From contig CAVWXT010000008.1 of assembly GCA_963759115.1 (NCBI GenBank), positions 62,001 to 126,000 of the forward strand: DNA of 64,000 nucleotides, read 5' to 3'. Position numbers and translations under genes: made by a program. The notes beneath the pieces are model-generated. The model saw nothing but the letters and a program-made list of their open reading frames with translations. It was not told the DNA's origin and searched no databases. The first letter of the stretch is position 1. Every line of letters begins with the position of its first letter. Of this stretch, positions 1 to 10,590 are shown one piece after another. The stretch is from CAVWXT01 sp963759115 (GTDB taxonomy: Bacteria > Planctomycetota > Planctomycetia > Pirellulales > Thermoguttaceae).

Positions 1-498
1 GGTTGGAGGCGGAACGGTCGGAAGGTTTGATACATGAAGCAAGGAGACCTGGGCGGGTACAAGGACGAAGTTCATTGTCCCTGATAAGGATACGAAGAAT
101 CGACCGCCCAGGAGTCAGAGCGTCCATACGAGCGAGGAAGCGGGGCAATGCCCGTCGAGCAAAGGGACGCAGGAAAGGGGATGAAACATGACGCACGGCC
201 AAAACCACACCGTACCGCGAGTGTCGGCAACGACTAGCCACGACGGACTGCGTCAGGCACACGTAACTTGGCTCAGATTGGCCGCACCGTCGATGTTGCA
301 TGTTGGTGGCCTTCCCGTGAAGGTCAGGGCCTTTCGCTTCTGCCGATCCCGAGAAGGAACCTTGTTTCCTTCCCGCGCTCGGTTCACCAATCCTCTACGA
401 GGTAACACCACTAACCGGAGAGCCGGATGCGGGAAATCCGCCAGTCCGGTTCGGAGGGAGGGGAGGCCGGGAACTTAACCGGCCTTCCCTACCCCTAT
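1..498 (+). mobile_element. Group II intron, ORF-less, copy A (3' part; 5' end off window)
   Basis: This stretch is nearly identical, in inverted orientation, to 21293-22079; one base difference was noticed (near 177). Positions 420-452 fold as a group II domain V: a GAGCCGG/CCGGTTC stem carrying the catalytic AGC, with a GAAA-type loop. Positions 453-498 fold as domain VI, with an unpaired A in the region around AACTTAACC, and end in the expected AY (CTAT). No reverse transcriptase gene lies in the visible part. By comparison with the complete copy, about 289 bases lie left of the window. Small ORFs over it are translations of ribozyme sequence. Seen: structure and second copy. Inferred: mobility using a reverse transcriptase encoded elsewhere. 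Confidence 0.8.
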
Positions 499-569
499 CA
501 ATTCTTATTTGGGCAACTGATCGGCCTTATCGGGGCTTTGACGGCGATTCCGTCGCGGGCACCGCACCT

Positions 570-698
570 AGTGCCCCACCCGTGCTGTGTTGACAGCTTG
601 GGTGCCACTGGCCGCTTGCCGGCCAGTGCAGGAATCGGCCACAGCACGGGCTGACAAGCAGCCCGTGGCACCCGCCAAGTCCGGTCGGTCGGGGCACT
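570..698. repeat. Dispersed palindromic repeat P1, copy 1
   Basis: A 129-base element bounded by the inverted ends AGTGCCCC and GGGGCACT, with an inner dyad GGGTGCCAC/GTGGCACCC. A close copy lies at 54930-55058. It sits 3' of the broken flavoprotein-like gene and may act as a transcript end. Confidence 0.7.
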
Positions 699-705
699 AG
701 CGGGG

Positions 706-2498
706 TCACGGCAGTTCCGGCACGTTCTCCACTGCCTGCTGCTGCGTTGCCAGTTGATCGAGAAATGCCGCTCCGATCGGCGGCGCGAACCGCCGAGCCA
801 GCCCCCGGTAATGATCGATGCCGGCCAGCAGATTCTGTTTGAATTCGCGGACGTGTGCGGGCGTGATCGAACCAAGGCCGAGGTGGCGCTTCTGAATTTG
901 GCTGCGGAGGTACTCGACATAGAGATCGATCTCCCGCAGGAACATGTGCGGACGAGCAGAACCGTTCAAGAGCGAACTGCGGCCGTAGATGTGCCCGACC
1001 ATCTCTTCGAGCGTGGCGACGCGGGAGAAGTTGACGATGTTGGGACCGCAGCACACGGCGGGCGTTGCCGCCGGGTCGATGCCGTTCTTCAGGGTGGCCG
1101 CGCCGGCCAGATCGTGGCAGATGCAGGACTTGGCCAGCACGTCTTCGCGCCGGGCCGCTCGCTGCTCGTCCGGGAGGTCCTGGCCCTGGAGTTGCTCCAA
1201 CTTGAGCCTCTGATACTGATGCGATGCGGTGCAGATCGGCGTCTTGGTGAACTCGGTGTTGAACAGCCTGACGAAGCCCTTCCAGCAAGGACTCCCCGGC
1301 CGGTTCTCGGCAATGCGGCGGCGACGGGCTTCCTCGCTCGCCGAGGTGCGCAGGTTCCAATAGGGCAGCCCGAAGGGGGAACTATCGCTCAGGTATACGT
1401 CGCCGTCCTTGGCGTTGCACAGCTTGCGAAGGAGTTCGTCGTCCACGTTGGTGACCTCGGGCACGAGCAGAAACGGGGTGGCCCAGCCGGTGCCATCCAC
1501 GCCGTAGTATTCCCGCAACAGCAGGTCCTCTTCCGCGGTCCCGATGCCGCCCTGCGCCGTGATGCGGACGGCCTGCGGCTCCGTGTCGGCGGCCCGGCCG
1601 CGCTCGGCCGAGCGCCTTGGCGTACGTGGCAAACAGTTGCTCCACCAGTTCGGCCTTCCGCTGCCGAAACTCCTCCAGGATCGGCCCCAGGAGCAGACCC
1701 TTCGTGGCAAACGCATGGCCTCCGCAGTTCAAGCCCGACTCGATCCGGTATTCCGACACCCAGAGCCCTCGCTTGGCAAGAAACTTTCCCTGCACCGCAG
1801 CCGAGTGGAAGTCGCTCACCTTCAGCACGATCTTCTTCTTGAGCCGACCGTGCTCGTCCGGAAAGAAATCCGGAAATTCGGCCGCGTACGAGTACAGGCG
1901 AGGGTTCATGCCGGCCGAGAACACGATCGACGAGGTGAGCGCGCTTTGGGCGAAACCACGCAAGGCCGCCGATGCGTCACTGAACTGGGGCGCCAACTTC
2001 TCGCCCTCGCGATAGATGTCGCGATCGCCCTTGGCCATGATGTTCACGTCGATGCTTCCGGGCACTGCCTGAGCGCGCAGCCGCTCTTGCCGTTGCCTGC
2101 GGTCTGCGGCGTCGCCGGCCGCCAGCATTTCGCGGTACTCTCGCGCCAGAGGGCCGTCGGGCAACAGTTCGAAATAGCGTGTGATGTCGCTTCCCGGCTC
2201 GAAAGGCAAAGCCCTGCAGCGCGGCAGCCTGCCGACGAACTAGGCGATCGAGGAGATCCAGGTAGGCAGTGATTCGGCGGGCCCGCGCGTCCTCCTCGCG
2301 GCCGGCGATCTCCGTGTAAGGCTCGCCCTCACGCCGGCAATGGAACCTGCGCATCTGCTCGATCAGCACGTCGTCGACCAACGAGAGCACCGACGCGATG
2401 CCGTACTTGGCGACCCGCAAGGCCGCGTCAATCATGAAACCCGTGCCCATGACGGGAATGTGAAAAGAGTGAGGGCTCCGAGTAGTGGCGTTCGTCAT
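706..2498 (-). CDS. TIM-barrel flavoprotein-like protein, frame broken twice
   Basis: About 597 residues if the frames are joined. The N-terminal part (2498 to about 2210) reads FHIPVMGTGFMIDAA and SVLSLVDDVLIEQM. The middle part (about 2210 to 1600) carries ESGLNCGGHAFATKG, and the C-terminal part (about 1600 to 706) carries ITAQGGIGTAEED followed by YYGVDGTGWATPFLL. Gly-rich GGIGTAEE and the ordering resemble nitropropane-dioxygenase or glutamate-synthase type FMN TIM barrels; that is a resemblance, not an identification. The frame switches lie near 2205-2215 and 1595-1615 in GC-rich sequence, and each continues a sensible protein, so either consensus errors or a young pseudogene fits. No operon partner is visible. 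Confidence 0.55.
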
Positions 2499-3129
2499 CA
2501 GTCGCTCGACTTCTACCAGGCAGCGACTGTGAGAACGGGCCGAGTCCCGGACACCGCGGAAATCAGAGTCGCAAATCGCACCCGAATTGGCCGCTCATTG
2601 TAACCGGCTTTTGCCCGACTGTCCCTGCCAATTGCGTCTCCCCGTGCGAAAAGGCCAAAAGATCCGCTTTCTGGCCAGTTCCGCGGCCTCTCGCCCACCC
2701 CAACGGTCCCTAGTCGCAGCAAGGGCGTGTTCTTGCCGCCGGATGAGGGGGACGACGACGGACGTTGCGAATTGTCGGCCGCGCACTATCATTGCTCGCC
2801 CAATCTGTTAGAATGCTCGCGGTAGGAGTGGCGAGAAGCCTTGGGGCCCCCAGCGAGTTTCAATAGCTCTCGTTCCAAGTGACCCTGCGATTTGCGTCGC
2901 GGCTGCCTTCGGTCAGGAAGCCCATCTCCAGTTGCGGTCGATCTTTCGCTACTACCGCTGGCCGCAGTCTTCTTTGAGCCCGGAGTTCCGGAAGTGGTTG
3001 TGTTGCCAGCCGAGGACGTCGGGTGGCCCGCCAAGAGGGCCGAACCCGTCGCGCTGTCGCCCAAACGCCTTCGACCACCGCATAGCCGCAGGCGTTTCCG
3101 TGCGATGAAATCCAATGGGAGTGCTGATG
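2499..3129. other. Intergenic region, no gene supported
   Basis: Between the start of the flavoprotein-like gene and a small basic protein. Short frames on both strands look Arg/Pro-rich and random. I see no repeat family or RNA signature. It presumably holds promoters for both neighbours. Confidence 0.4.
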
Positions 3130-3306
3130 ATGCGAGAAAGAAATACCTTTGCCAAGCGGCAGCGTGAAACCGGAAAGAAGCAAAAAGCAGCGGACAAGAG
3201 GGCTCGCCGCCAGAAGCGGCAAGAGTCGACCCGCGATGCCGACCCCTCCGCCCTCGCGATTCCCGCCGTCGCGCAGCCAGCGGACGGGCAGGAACACCAC
3301 GATTAG
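3130..3306 (+). CDS. Small basic protein, unknown function
   Basis: About 58 residues, dominated by Lys, Arg and Gln in the first half (RERNTFAKRQRETGKKQKA). Short proteins with a TFxKRQRE-type start and a KR-rich body recur in planctomycetes and deltaproteobacteria; their role is unknown to me. Two adjacent ATG codons (3127 and 3130) are possible. A GGGAG at 3117-3121 lies 8 bases before the second, which I chose. The Pro/Ala-rich tail ends in EHHD. Coding is plausible because of the motif and the ribosome site, but the evidence is modest. Confidence 0.45.
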   Translation: MRERNTFAKRQRETGKKQKAADKRARRQKRQESTRDADPSALAIPAVAQPADGQEHHD

Positions 3307-3389
3307 GCGTCCACACCGCGGAGTCGCCCCGAGGCGTGGTGCGATCGGGGGAAGCGGCGGGAGCAGGCTCCAGTCGAGGCTGTGGCAGA

Positions 3390-3641
3390 CTAGGCGCCTC
3401 GCAAGATAACGAGCTTCTCGGGCAGGGGCCAAACCTCGTCATCGTTGGCAACCACGTTCAGAAGGTTGTCGCCGACGTACATCCCCACCACGTCCACGTC
3501 GGGAGGCAATGTCTCCAAGTGCTCCGAGTACAGGTTCGCCAACTGGCCTGCGTTGAGCGCTTCGGGCACCTCCGCCCCAAGCTGGGCGAGCCGCTCCCTC
3601 ACCTCGTCTTCGTCGAGGATCAAGAGTCTTACGATCTTCAT
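3390..3641 (-). CDS. Small acidic hypothetical protein
   Basis: An 83-residue protein (MKIVRLLILDEDEVRERLAQ) with balanced composition and about 20 percent acidic residues, without signal or membrane segment. The start is preceded by GGGAGAG at a good distance. I recognise no family. It overlaps no other credible frame and is separated from its neighbours, so it is probably monocistronic. Confidence 0.55.
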   Translation of the reverse strand: MKIVRLLILDEDEVRERLAQLGAEVPEALNAGQLANLYSEHLETLPPDVDVVGMYVGDNLLNVVANDDEVWPLPEKLVILRGA

Positions 3642-3858
3642 GCTTCTCTCCCTTCTGCGACACGATGGTTCACCGGTAATGCGAATCCCACCATCTTCTC
3701 AGAATGTCCCTGCCGAAGATCGCCCGCCAGATCTCGCCCGGAAGAGCGAACGCGAGATAACGGCACATGTGCGCAATCCAGCTCATCATTTCACCTCCAC
3801 CCCATAACGCGGACCGCGAGAACAGCCCGGCAGTTTCTCCTGACGATAGGGTTCGGGC

Positions 3859-4386
3859 TCAACTGCCGGCAGGCAACCGTTTTCGCGACGGCGCGGTGAG
3901 CGTCCGGTTGCGCTCCCTGACAGAGGGAAACGGCTTTCCGTTAAGACGCTCGTATCGCTCGGCGCGGAGGAACCAGAACGCCAGTCCGCCCGTGTTGTGG
4001 TATGCTCCCGGCGTCGGCGTGCGCGGCGAGACCTTCGCGCGAACTCCCAGCGAGCCCTTCTTGCCGGTTCTTTTCCAGCCGAGAGACTCCATCATCATGC
4101 GAACCACCACGCCGACGGCCTGCCGCAACCGCTTGGTGCGGCGCGGATGCTGAGAGGAGAGGAACCCGTCGACCAACGGCTGGGCTTCAAGCTCTCGCAC
4201 CACGCCCGCCAGTGCCGGCCGGTTGTGATGGATCTCGGACTCCACCATGCGGCGCTGACGGTCTTTGTCGTTGAAGAAGGCGAGCACGGCGTCGAAAGGC
4301 TGTTCGGGATCGTTCAGCACATCGGCGAAAGTGCGGCCGTGACGGTCGCGAAGAAAGTCGTCCCGCGTGAGGGTCCGTGTAGCCAC
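3859..4386 (-). CDS. Hypothetical protein
   Basis: About 175 residues from a GTG start with GGAG six bases upstream; the frame is open further up to 4449, so a longer form is possible. The central part (TRDDFLRDRHGRTFADVLN, then a helical charged stretch) looks protein-like. A basic segment around KRTGKKGSLG follows, then a Thr/Arg-rich end. No family is recognised. The last 25 residues are less convincing and could follow a frame error. Confidence 0.45.
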   Translation of the reverse strand: MATRTLTRDDFLRDRHGRTFADVLNDPEQPFDAVLAFFNDKDRQRRMVESEIHHNRPALAGVVRELEAQPLVDGFLSSQHPRRTKRLRQAVGVVVRMMMESLGWKRTGKKGSLGVRAKVSPRTPTPGAYHNTGGLAFWFLRAERYERLNGKPFPSVRERNRTLTAPSRKRLPAGS

Positions 4387-4851
4387 GTTGCACTCCGATC
4401 CAATGGGGTTGGTATGGACATCAATTCCTTGTAATGACATTTCATGCACCTACAAATATTGTATCTCGTCACCGGCTAATTGCAAGGTCAATTCGTCCCT
4501 GCGCCGGAGCACCCGCGCAAGTCCCCGCTTGCGAGAATCCCGAGTCTGAAATGGCGCGGTGCTGTGAGACTGGCCGCGACCGGCTGGGAGGAGTTTCTAG
4601 ACATTTGGGTGGATAGCAACCCACCAATCAGACGAGTCTACCTTCACGCGGCAGGAGGGCTTGGCCACGACGGTGCCAAGCTCGCGACCATCGTTTACAC
4701 GGCGACAAGAGGCGTGCGATGGGACGAGAACGGTCCGTGAAGAAACCGATCCCAGGCAGCCGCACGGCGGCCCTCCGCTTGACGTCCGAATTTCTTCTGC
4801 TTGTCGGCGAAACAACCGCAGGGTCGATTGCCTTGCGGGGGGATTCCCAAC
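4387..4851. other. Intergenic region, no gene supported
   Basis: Short frames only, on both strands. It separates two genes on the minus strand and may carry the promoter of the hypothetical protein at 3859. No repeat or RNA element was recognised. Confidence 0.35.
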
Positions 4852-6141
4852 CTACGCCATCCCCTTGATCCTCTTGAACTCGTCGAACTTCTCCAGGAAC
4901 CGGTCCACGTCCTTCTTCTGGACGTAGTACGGCGTCGACACTCGCAGCTTATTCGGATCGCCGCCGCGGATGCGGATCTTGTGCGCCGACCACAGCCAGT
5001 TCTCCAGCTCCATGCGAGGCACCGGCGGCACGTTGACCGTAACTATGGCACAGCGCAGCGCCGGGTCGGGCGACGTCCAGGAAACCGCGCCGCGTTTGAT
5101 CATCTCGCCGAGCAGATAGTCCGCCATCTTGCGGTGGCGCCGCTCGATGCGGTCGATGCCGATCGTATTGGCCAGCTCGATCGAGGCTCGCAGACCCCAC
5201 AACACCGGCACGTTCGAGCTGCCGATCCGCTGAAAACGCTCGGCGCGGAGCTTCGTGTCGTCCCAACCCTCCGTGGCGATGGTTGCCCAGATGCGGTCGA
5301 TGACCTCGTCGCGCACGTAGAGGAAACCGGTCCCTTTCGGCGCCTGGAGCCACTTGTGCGGGCTCGAAGAATAAAGGTCGCAGCCAAGGTCGCGCAGGTT
5401 CAGTTTCATCATGCCGGGAACGTGCGCGCCGTCCACGGCCGAGAGAATGCCCTTGCTGCGGGCCAGGGCGCAGAGTTCCTTTGCGGGCAGCACCACCCCC
5501 GTGACCGTGCTGATGTGGCTGAAGAACAGCACCCGCGTGCGGGACGTGATCGCGTCGTTGAAAAGGTTGAGGACCTGGGTGGCCGTCTCGACCGGCCTGG
5601 GGAGCGTCACCTTCCTGACCACGATGCCGTAGCGCTTGGCGCGAAGCTGCCACGGCTGCTCGCCGCCGGGGTGCTCCTGGTCGGTCATCAGGACTTCATC
5701 CCCCGGTTTGAGGTCGATCCCGTTGGCAATGTAGTTGTTGGCCTCGGTCGCGTTTCGCACCAGGGCGATCTCGTCCCGGGTGCAGCCCACGAAAGCGGCG
5801 AGTGGATCGCGAAATTCGTTCCAAGCGGCATAGCCCCAGATGGGATAGTCCTCGGGGTCCTTTTGCGTGAGCCGCTCGGCCTCCTCGTAGCCCTGAAACA
5901 CGGCGCGGAGCACGGGCGCGGGACTCGATCCCACCGTGCCGTTGTTGAGGTAAATCACGTCGGGCGGAATCAGAAACTGCTTGCGCATCTCCGCCCAATA
6001 AGCGTCTTCGTTCGTGTCCAGCAGGCCGTGATCGGGGAGGGACGCAGGGGCGTTGCCCAACTGGGCAAACAGGTTCGGAGCCAGAGCCCATGCGCCCGCC
6101 ATCCCCAAGGCACTACCGACAAAACTGCGGCGATCAATCAT
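4852..6141 (-). CDS. Tat-exported class V aminotransferase (PLP enzyme)
   Basis: About 429 residues. The start at 6141 is preceded by AGGTG and begins with a twin-arginine signal (MIDRRSFVGSALGMAG), which points to folded export. The PLP fold features of the class V (cysteine desulfurase / isopenicillin N epimerase-like) family are visible: LNNGTVGSSP near the start, ATEANNYIAN, the TGV / VDGAHVPG strand, and the Schiff-base lysine in SSSPHKWLQAPKG (Lys263). Family members act on cysteine, kynurenine or related amino acids; the substrate here cannot be read. Tat-exported members are common in planctomycetes. The gene is intact and of usual length. Its longer upstream frame to 6246 has no ribosome site. 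Confidence 0.9.
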   Translation of the reverse strand: MIDRRSFVGSALGMAGAWALAPNLFAQLGNAPASLPDHGLLDTNEDAYWAEMRKQFLIPPDVIYLNNGTVGSSPAPVLRAVFQGYEEAERLTQKDPEDYPIWGYAAWNEFRDPLAAFVGCTRDEIALVRNATEANNYIANGIDLKPGDEVLMTDQEHPGGEQPWQLRAKRYGIVVRKVTLPRPVETATQVLNLFNDAITSRTRVLFFSHISTVTGVVLPAKELCALARSKGILSAVDGAHVPGMMKLNLRDLGCDLYSSSPHKWLQAPKGTGFLYVRDEVIDRIWATIATEGWDDTKLRAERFQRIGSSNVPVLWGLRASIELANTIGIDRIERRHRKMADYLLGEMIKRGAVSWTSPDPALRCAIVTVNVPPVPRMELENWLWSAHKIRIRGGDPNKLRVSTPYYVQKKDVDRFLEKFDEFKRIKGMA

Positions 6142-6737
6142 GACGCACCTACGGATAAGAATTCGGGTCCGCCCGCGAGGCATCGCAATGGTCGAAGGTT
6201 GATCGGACTGGCCCCCGCTCGCTGAGAAATCGCCTGGAAAGCGCAACAGGGGTAGGCCGAACAGGAGTAGGCCGGAAACGCGAATCTCAGCCTAGCCCTG
6301 GCCTGTCGCAATGTCAATCAACTTGCCAAGTTCCACCGCGCGGGGTATTCTAACAATCTGGCTGGCGGAAATCAGGCGGGCATCCCCGATGAGCGGCCTG
6401 AAAACGCGCCTGGGGCCGCCGCTGCCTCGTGATCTCAACCGTCTCTCGGAGCGTTCGGCAAGGTGCGTAGCAGCACGCCGAACGTCGTCAATTTCGGTGG
6501 GCATCGCCTCGTGCGGTGGCGACGGAAATCATTCTGACCGCCATCGTCGTCACATTGACCTCAAGATTCACTCCGGGGCATACAGTTTGCCGCCGGATGA
6601 CCCCGAGTATGGCAACGGCACGCAAAGTGCTCACACAAGTGACGCCGCCGAGCCGCGCGGATGTCTGACTGGGATTTCTCACTGGGCCAGGACCCAAGGT
6701 GAGTATTACAGCTTCTTGCGGGGAGAAGGAGCGGAGT
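6142..6737. other. Intergenic region between divergent genes
   Basis: Nearly 600 bases between the aminotransferase and Hint-protein starts. No convincing frame, repeat or RNA structure. It must hold both promoters, but none is clear enough to call. Confidence 0.4.
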
Positions 6738-8712
6738 ATGAAAACCGTTGGCACCTCATGGGCAGTATGGGCGGCCGTTGTCGCCGCAAGTTGGCCTGGG
6801 ACCCTGCCGGTCCAAGCGGCCACCAAGGCCGAGCAAGCCCGCGCCGCCGCGCAGCTTGTCAACGAAACGCTCCGGCGCGAGGCGCTGGAAGGCGTCAAGG
6901 ACCGGGCGAAATTGCTCGGACCGGCGCTCGAACAGGCGTCCCCCTCTGAGGCAGCCTATTGGCAGAGCGGCTTCGTCTACGACTCGAAACGGAAGGAGTG
7001 GCTGCGGTGGGACGAGGTTCAGCAATTCGCCGGCACGGATGATCGGCTCGCCGCGTATCAGCACGCGCGAGGGAAATACGCGGACACCGTCGACGGCCAA
7101 ATCGCCCTGGCCCTCTGGTGCAGCAAGCACAAGCTGGAGGAGCAATCGCGGGCTCATCTGACGCGAGTGTTGGAGTTGGACCCCGATCAGGCCGAGGCCC
7201 GGCAACGTCTCGGCTTCCGTCTGGTCAACGGGACGTGGGTGAACGATCGCGACATTGCCGAGGCGCGGGACTTCGCGCAAGGCGTCGGCCGCAGCCGCAA
7301 AGTGGGGTCCGCGTCTGGAAAAGCTCCGAGACCGCCTGGCCGGCAACGACCCTGGCCAACGGGAAGATGCTCGGAGAGAACTCATGGCGATTTGCGATCC
7401 CGACGCTGTCGACGCCATCGACGCCGTTTTCTGCCGGCAGACCAGCGAGATGGCCCTGCTGGGCATCGAGTCGTTGAAGGACATTCGAGCGCGGCGGGCT
7501 GCCGCGGTGCTGGCTTGGCACGCCGTGTTCTCCCCCTGGCCGCAAGTGAGGCAGGCCGCGGCAACGGCACTGCGGCTCCAGGAAAAGCATGACTACGTCC
7601 CCCTGCTGCTGCAAGCGGCGCAAGCGTCGACGGACCTCCAGACCCAGGATTCCGGCAGCCCCAGCAGTTCCGACAGCCTCGCCAACCCCGACCGGCGTAT
7701 TCGCACCGTGTATCGCTTGGACCATAGCATCAGCACGTACTCGTGGAACACGGTCGAGCACCTCAACGAACATCCGGACTGGCGGCAAGTCCCGAACATG
7801 CGCTTCGACCCGAAATCGCCCGACCCGGTAGCCAAGAAGACGACGGAGACCGTGACTCAGTCGGGAAGCACTACTACGATCCAGAAGCGTGAGTACTACG
7901 TCGTCAAGGACAACCGGCTTCAGGAGCGGCACACGGAGAACAAAGTCACCGTGGACCGACAAACGGTGACTCCTGTGCGATCGTACGTCTCTCCGACGAA
8001 CCCGCGAGCGAACCCCTATCAACAACAGACGGACCCGTCTTACAGTAGCGACGCCGCCGCGCGGAAGGCCGCGCCTTGTAACGCATTGGCCGAAGCCACT
8101 GGGGAGACCGGGCCCACCTCGCCGTCGGAGTGGTGGGACTGGTGGTACGACTACAACGAAGTTTACCAGCCCTCCGGCAAACGCCCCGATGCCCCGGAGC
8201 GTTCCAACGCGAAAGCGCCGGCCGGCGGGGGACCCCAAGCACAGCGCGGCGACTGCCTTGCCGCCGGCACGCTCGTCCGCGCGGAGACAGGCCCGACGGC
8301 AATCGAGGACCTCGCCATCGGCGACCGGATCTTCTGCTGCGATCCCGAGACGGGTAGCCTGGCCCTGAAGCCGGTTCTCCGAAAGACGGCCCGTCCGCAA
8401 GGCAGGCTCCTCAAGATCCGCGCAGGAGGGGATGAGTTCGAGGCCAGCGGCGGCCACGTTTTCTGGGTCGCTGGTCGAGGCTGGGTCAAGGCCCGCGATC
8501 TCCGCGAGGGGATGCAACTGCACACCATCCGCGGCACGGTGCCCGTCGAGGGCGTCGCGTCCGGCGCGGAGCAGACAACATTCAGCCTTGTGGCGGCCGA
8601 TTTCCACACGTTCTTCGCCGGAAAGGAGATGGTCCTCACTCACGACAACACGATCGGCCCCCCGACCGACCGCGTTGTTCCGGGCCTTGCCGGCAAGCGT
8701 CTGGAGAACTGA
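6738..8712 (+). CDS. Secreted protein with C-terminal Hint (pretoxin-type) domain
   Basis: About 657 residues when two frames are joined near 7270-7300. A signal peptide (to about residue 28, ending VQAATKA) is followed by a TPR/HEAT-like helical region, including LTRVLELDPDQAEARQRLG and a second helical block after the frame switch. A linker rich in Thr/Ser/Gln comes next (around 7830-8100). The C-terminal Hint domain starts near residue 505 with GDCLAAGTLVRAETG, continues with IEDLAIGDRIFCCD, and has a block-F-like VAADFHTFFAGKEMVLTHDN near the end. Pretoxin-Hint domains normally release a C-terminal toxin by autocleavage. Here only about 20 residues follow, so there is no room for a toxin. 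Strong GGAG-rich ribosome site. Confidence 0.75.
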
Positions 8713-9108
8713 ATCTCCTCGGACAACCGCCTGGCGATCACGGCCCTGTTTCCGGCGTTCGTCGGGTCGCTGCCGGCGAACATCAAGAACCTCGACCCGC
8801 GGATCGCCCCCTGGTCGATCCTCGTGGCCTTGGTGAACAATCCCCAGGTGATCCTCGCCGACGAGCCCACCGGAAACCTGGACTCGGCGACCGGCGGCGA
8901 GATCATGGACCTGCTGGAAGCACTCAACCGGGCCGGCCGAACGATCGTCATGGCGACGCACGAGCCGGAGATCGCCGCCCGGGCGCATCGCATCGTGCAA
9001 CTGCGCGATGGGCGCGTCGAGAGAATTGCGGAAAACGGCTGCAGCAAGGCGCCGGCCCCGGTCACCGGCAAGCACGCCTTCCGCACTCTGAACCGTTCGC
9101 TTGGGTAA
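8713..9108 (+). pseudogene. ABC transporter ATPase C-terminal fragment joined to an unrelated remnant
   Basis: From about 8824 the frame encodes NPQVILADEPTGNLDS (Walker B with D-loop) and VMATHEPEIAARAHRIV (H-loop), then a normal ABC C-terminus of the LolD/MacB exporter class. Walker A and the signature motif are absent. Immediately upstream and in the same frame (8713-8823) is a piece reading SLPANIKNLDPRIAPWSIL, which belongs to a different, unrecognised protein. The junction gives an in-frame chimera without a credible start. I read it as two gene remnants brought together by deletion. Confidence 0.65.
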
Positions 9109-9157
9109 GGACGCAAGCGACCGTTGACAGCCTGAAGCGTGGCAGGCACATTGCCGC

Positions 9158-10590
9158 TCACGGCTCCACGGTCACGTTTCGCACAAATTCGTTCGACTTC
9201 ACTTCGGCCGCGCCGAGCGGCTTGCCGTTGACCACCACGCGGCGGAACACCACATTTTCGACCACGTGGGTTGCGTCGAAGCCCTGCAACTCGACCCGCA
9301 GGGGGTCGGCCGTGGCCGTAATGTCGCTGAAGATTACGCCGTCGATGTGCCCGCGCTCCGCGTCCCGCGACCAGGACGCCTTGTTGATCCAGAGCGAGAT
9401 CAGTCGCGGCGATTCCTCGATCCGCAGGTCCGAGAACCGCACGTTCGAGATGCGGGCCGAATCGCAGTGGTACACGCGCAGCGTCCATTCGCGCCCTTGT
9501 CGTGGATCACGTCGCAATTCGTCAATAGCACGTCATCGACGTTCTGCCGTAGCTCCGCCCCGATGCTCAGGGCGTGGGCCACTTCGTTCCAGAGCACGCA
9601 GTCGCGGACGACGATCCGCCGGGCCTCGCCTTGGGTGCCGTTGGTCTTCACGACGACCAGGTCGTCCAGCGTACGGAGGAAGCAGCCTCGGACGGTCACG
9701 TCGCGGCTGTTGCAGATGTCGATGCCGTCGGAATTGGCGCGGTAGCCCAGAATCTTCACGTTTTCCACCGTCACGCGGTCCGACTGGCGGATCGGAATGG
9801 TCCAGGTGCTGGAATCGCGGAGGACAACGCCCTCAACACGGACGTCGGCGCCCTGCACCACCAAGAGCTGCCGCGCGTGGGTCGTGCAGCGTGAGCCGTC
9901 GATGATGCCGCGGCCGCGGAGCGTGATGTGGTCGCCCCGCAGGACCAACGTCGGGCTGTAGGTCTTCAGTCCGCTGTAGCTGCTGATGCGGGAGGGCTCG
10001 TCGGGACCAATGACGCCGCGCACCACGGCGCCGCCCGCCACGTAGACCGTCTTCCCGCTGCCCACCTCAAGGTGGCTGACCTCATGGACGCCCGGACCGA
10101 AGTAGATCACGTTAGGGTCGTCCGGGCGCGGCGGATTCTCCTCCGGCGCGTTGGCCAGAATGTGCAGGGAGTGGACCCAGTCGCCGTTGATCTCGACGGT
10201 CAGCGGCTTCGGCTCGGTCATCGAGATGGTGAGCCGGTTGCCGGCAACCTCCGGCGCGATCTTCAGCGAGGAAGGCAGGACTCGGGCCGATCGGATCGGC
10301 CCCTGAGACGTGACGACCACCTTGACCGTGCCACGCATCTCGAAGGCGGTGAAGGCGGCCTTCTCGTAGTAGTCGGCCGAGTTCGCCTTGTCGTCCATGG
10401 CCTTCCAGCGGCGGGCCGGGTCGGTAGGCGCCACCTTGACCACATAGGCTGGCGAATCCTGGCCCTCGACCGTCACGCTGAAATCTTTCGACAACTCCTC
10501 GCCCGCCGGCGCCGGCCAGACCGTCACCGTACCGCCCTGCGCGATACCGGCCGCCATTGCGATCACCGCTCCCCAGATACAACTTCTCAT
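9158..10590 (-). CDS. Secreted GH28-like (polygalacturonase-type) beta-helix enzyme
   Basis: About 477 residues when two frames are joined near 9495-9510. A short signal peptide (MRSCIWGAVIAMAAGIAQG) is followed by a beta-sandwich-like region and then a right-handed beta-helix. The pectinase-type motifs are readable: RANSDGIDICNSRDV, then CFLRTLDDLVVVK with the paired aspartates, and HALSIGAELRQNVDD. The C-terminal helix turns continue after the frame switch (WTLRVYHCDSARISNVRF). The family hydrolyses galacturonans or related uronic-acid polysaccharides, fitting a marine or soil polysaccharide degrader. It is isolated from other carbohydrate genes. A one-base consensus error would explain the break. 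Confidence 0.75.

Noticed and set aside
188..478. Open frame of 96 codons repeated at 21313-21603
   Set aside because: It lies inside the group II intron ribozyme (domains IV-V); identity of the two copies reflects RNA conservation, not a protein.
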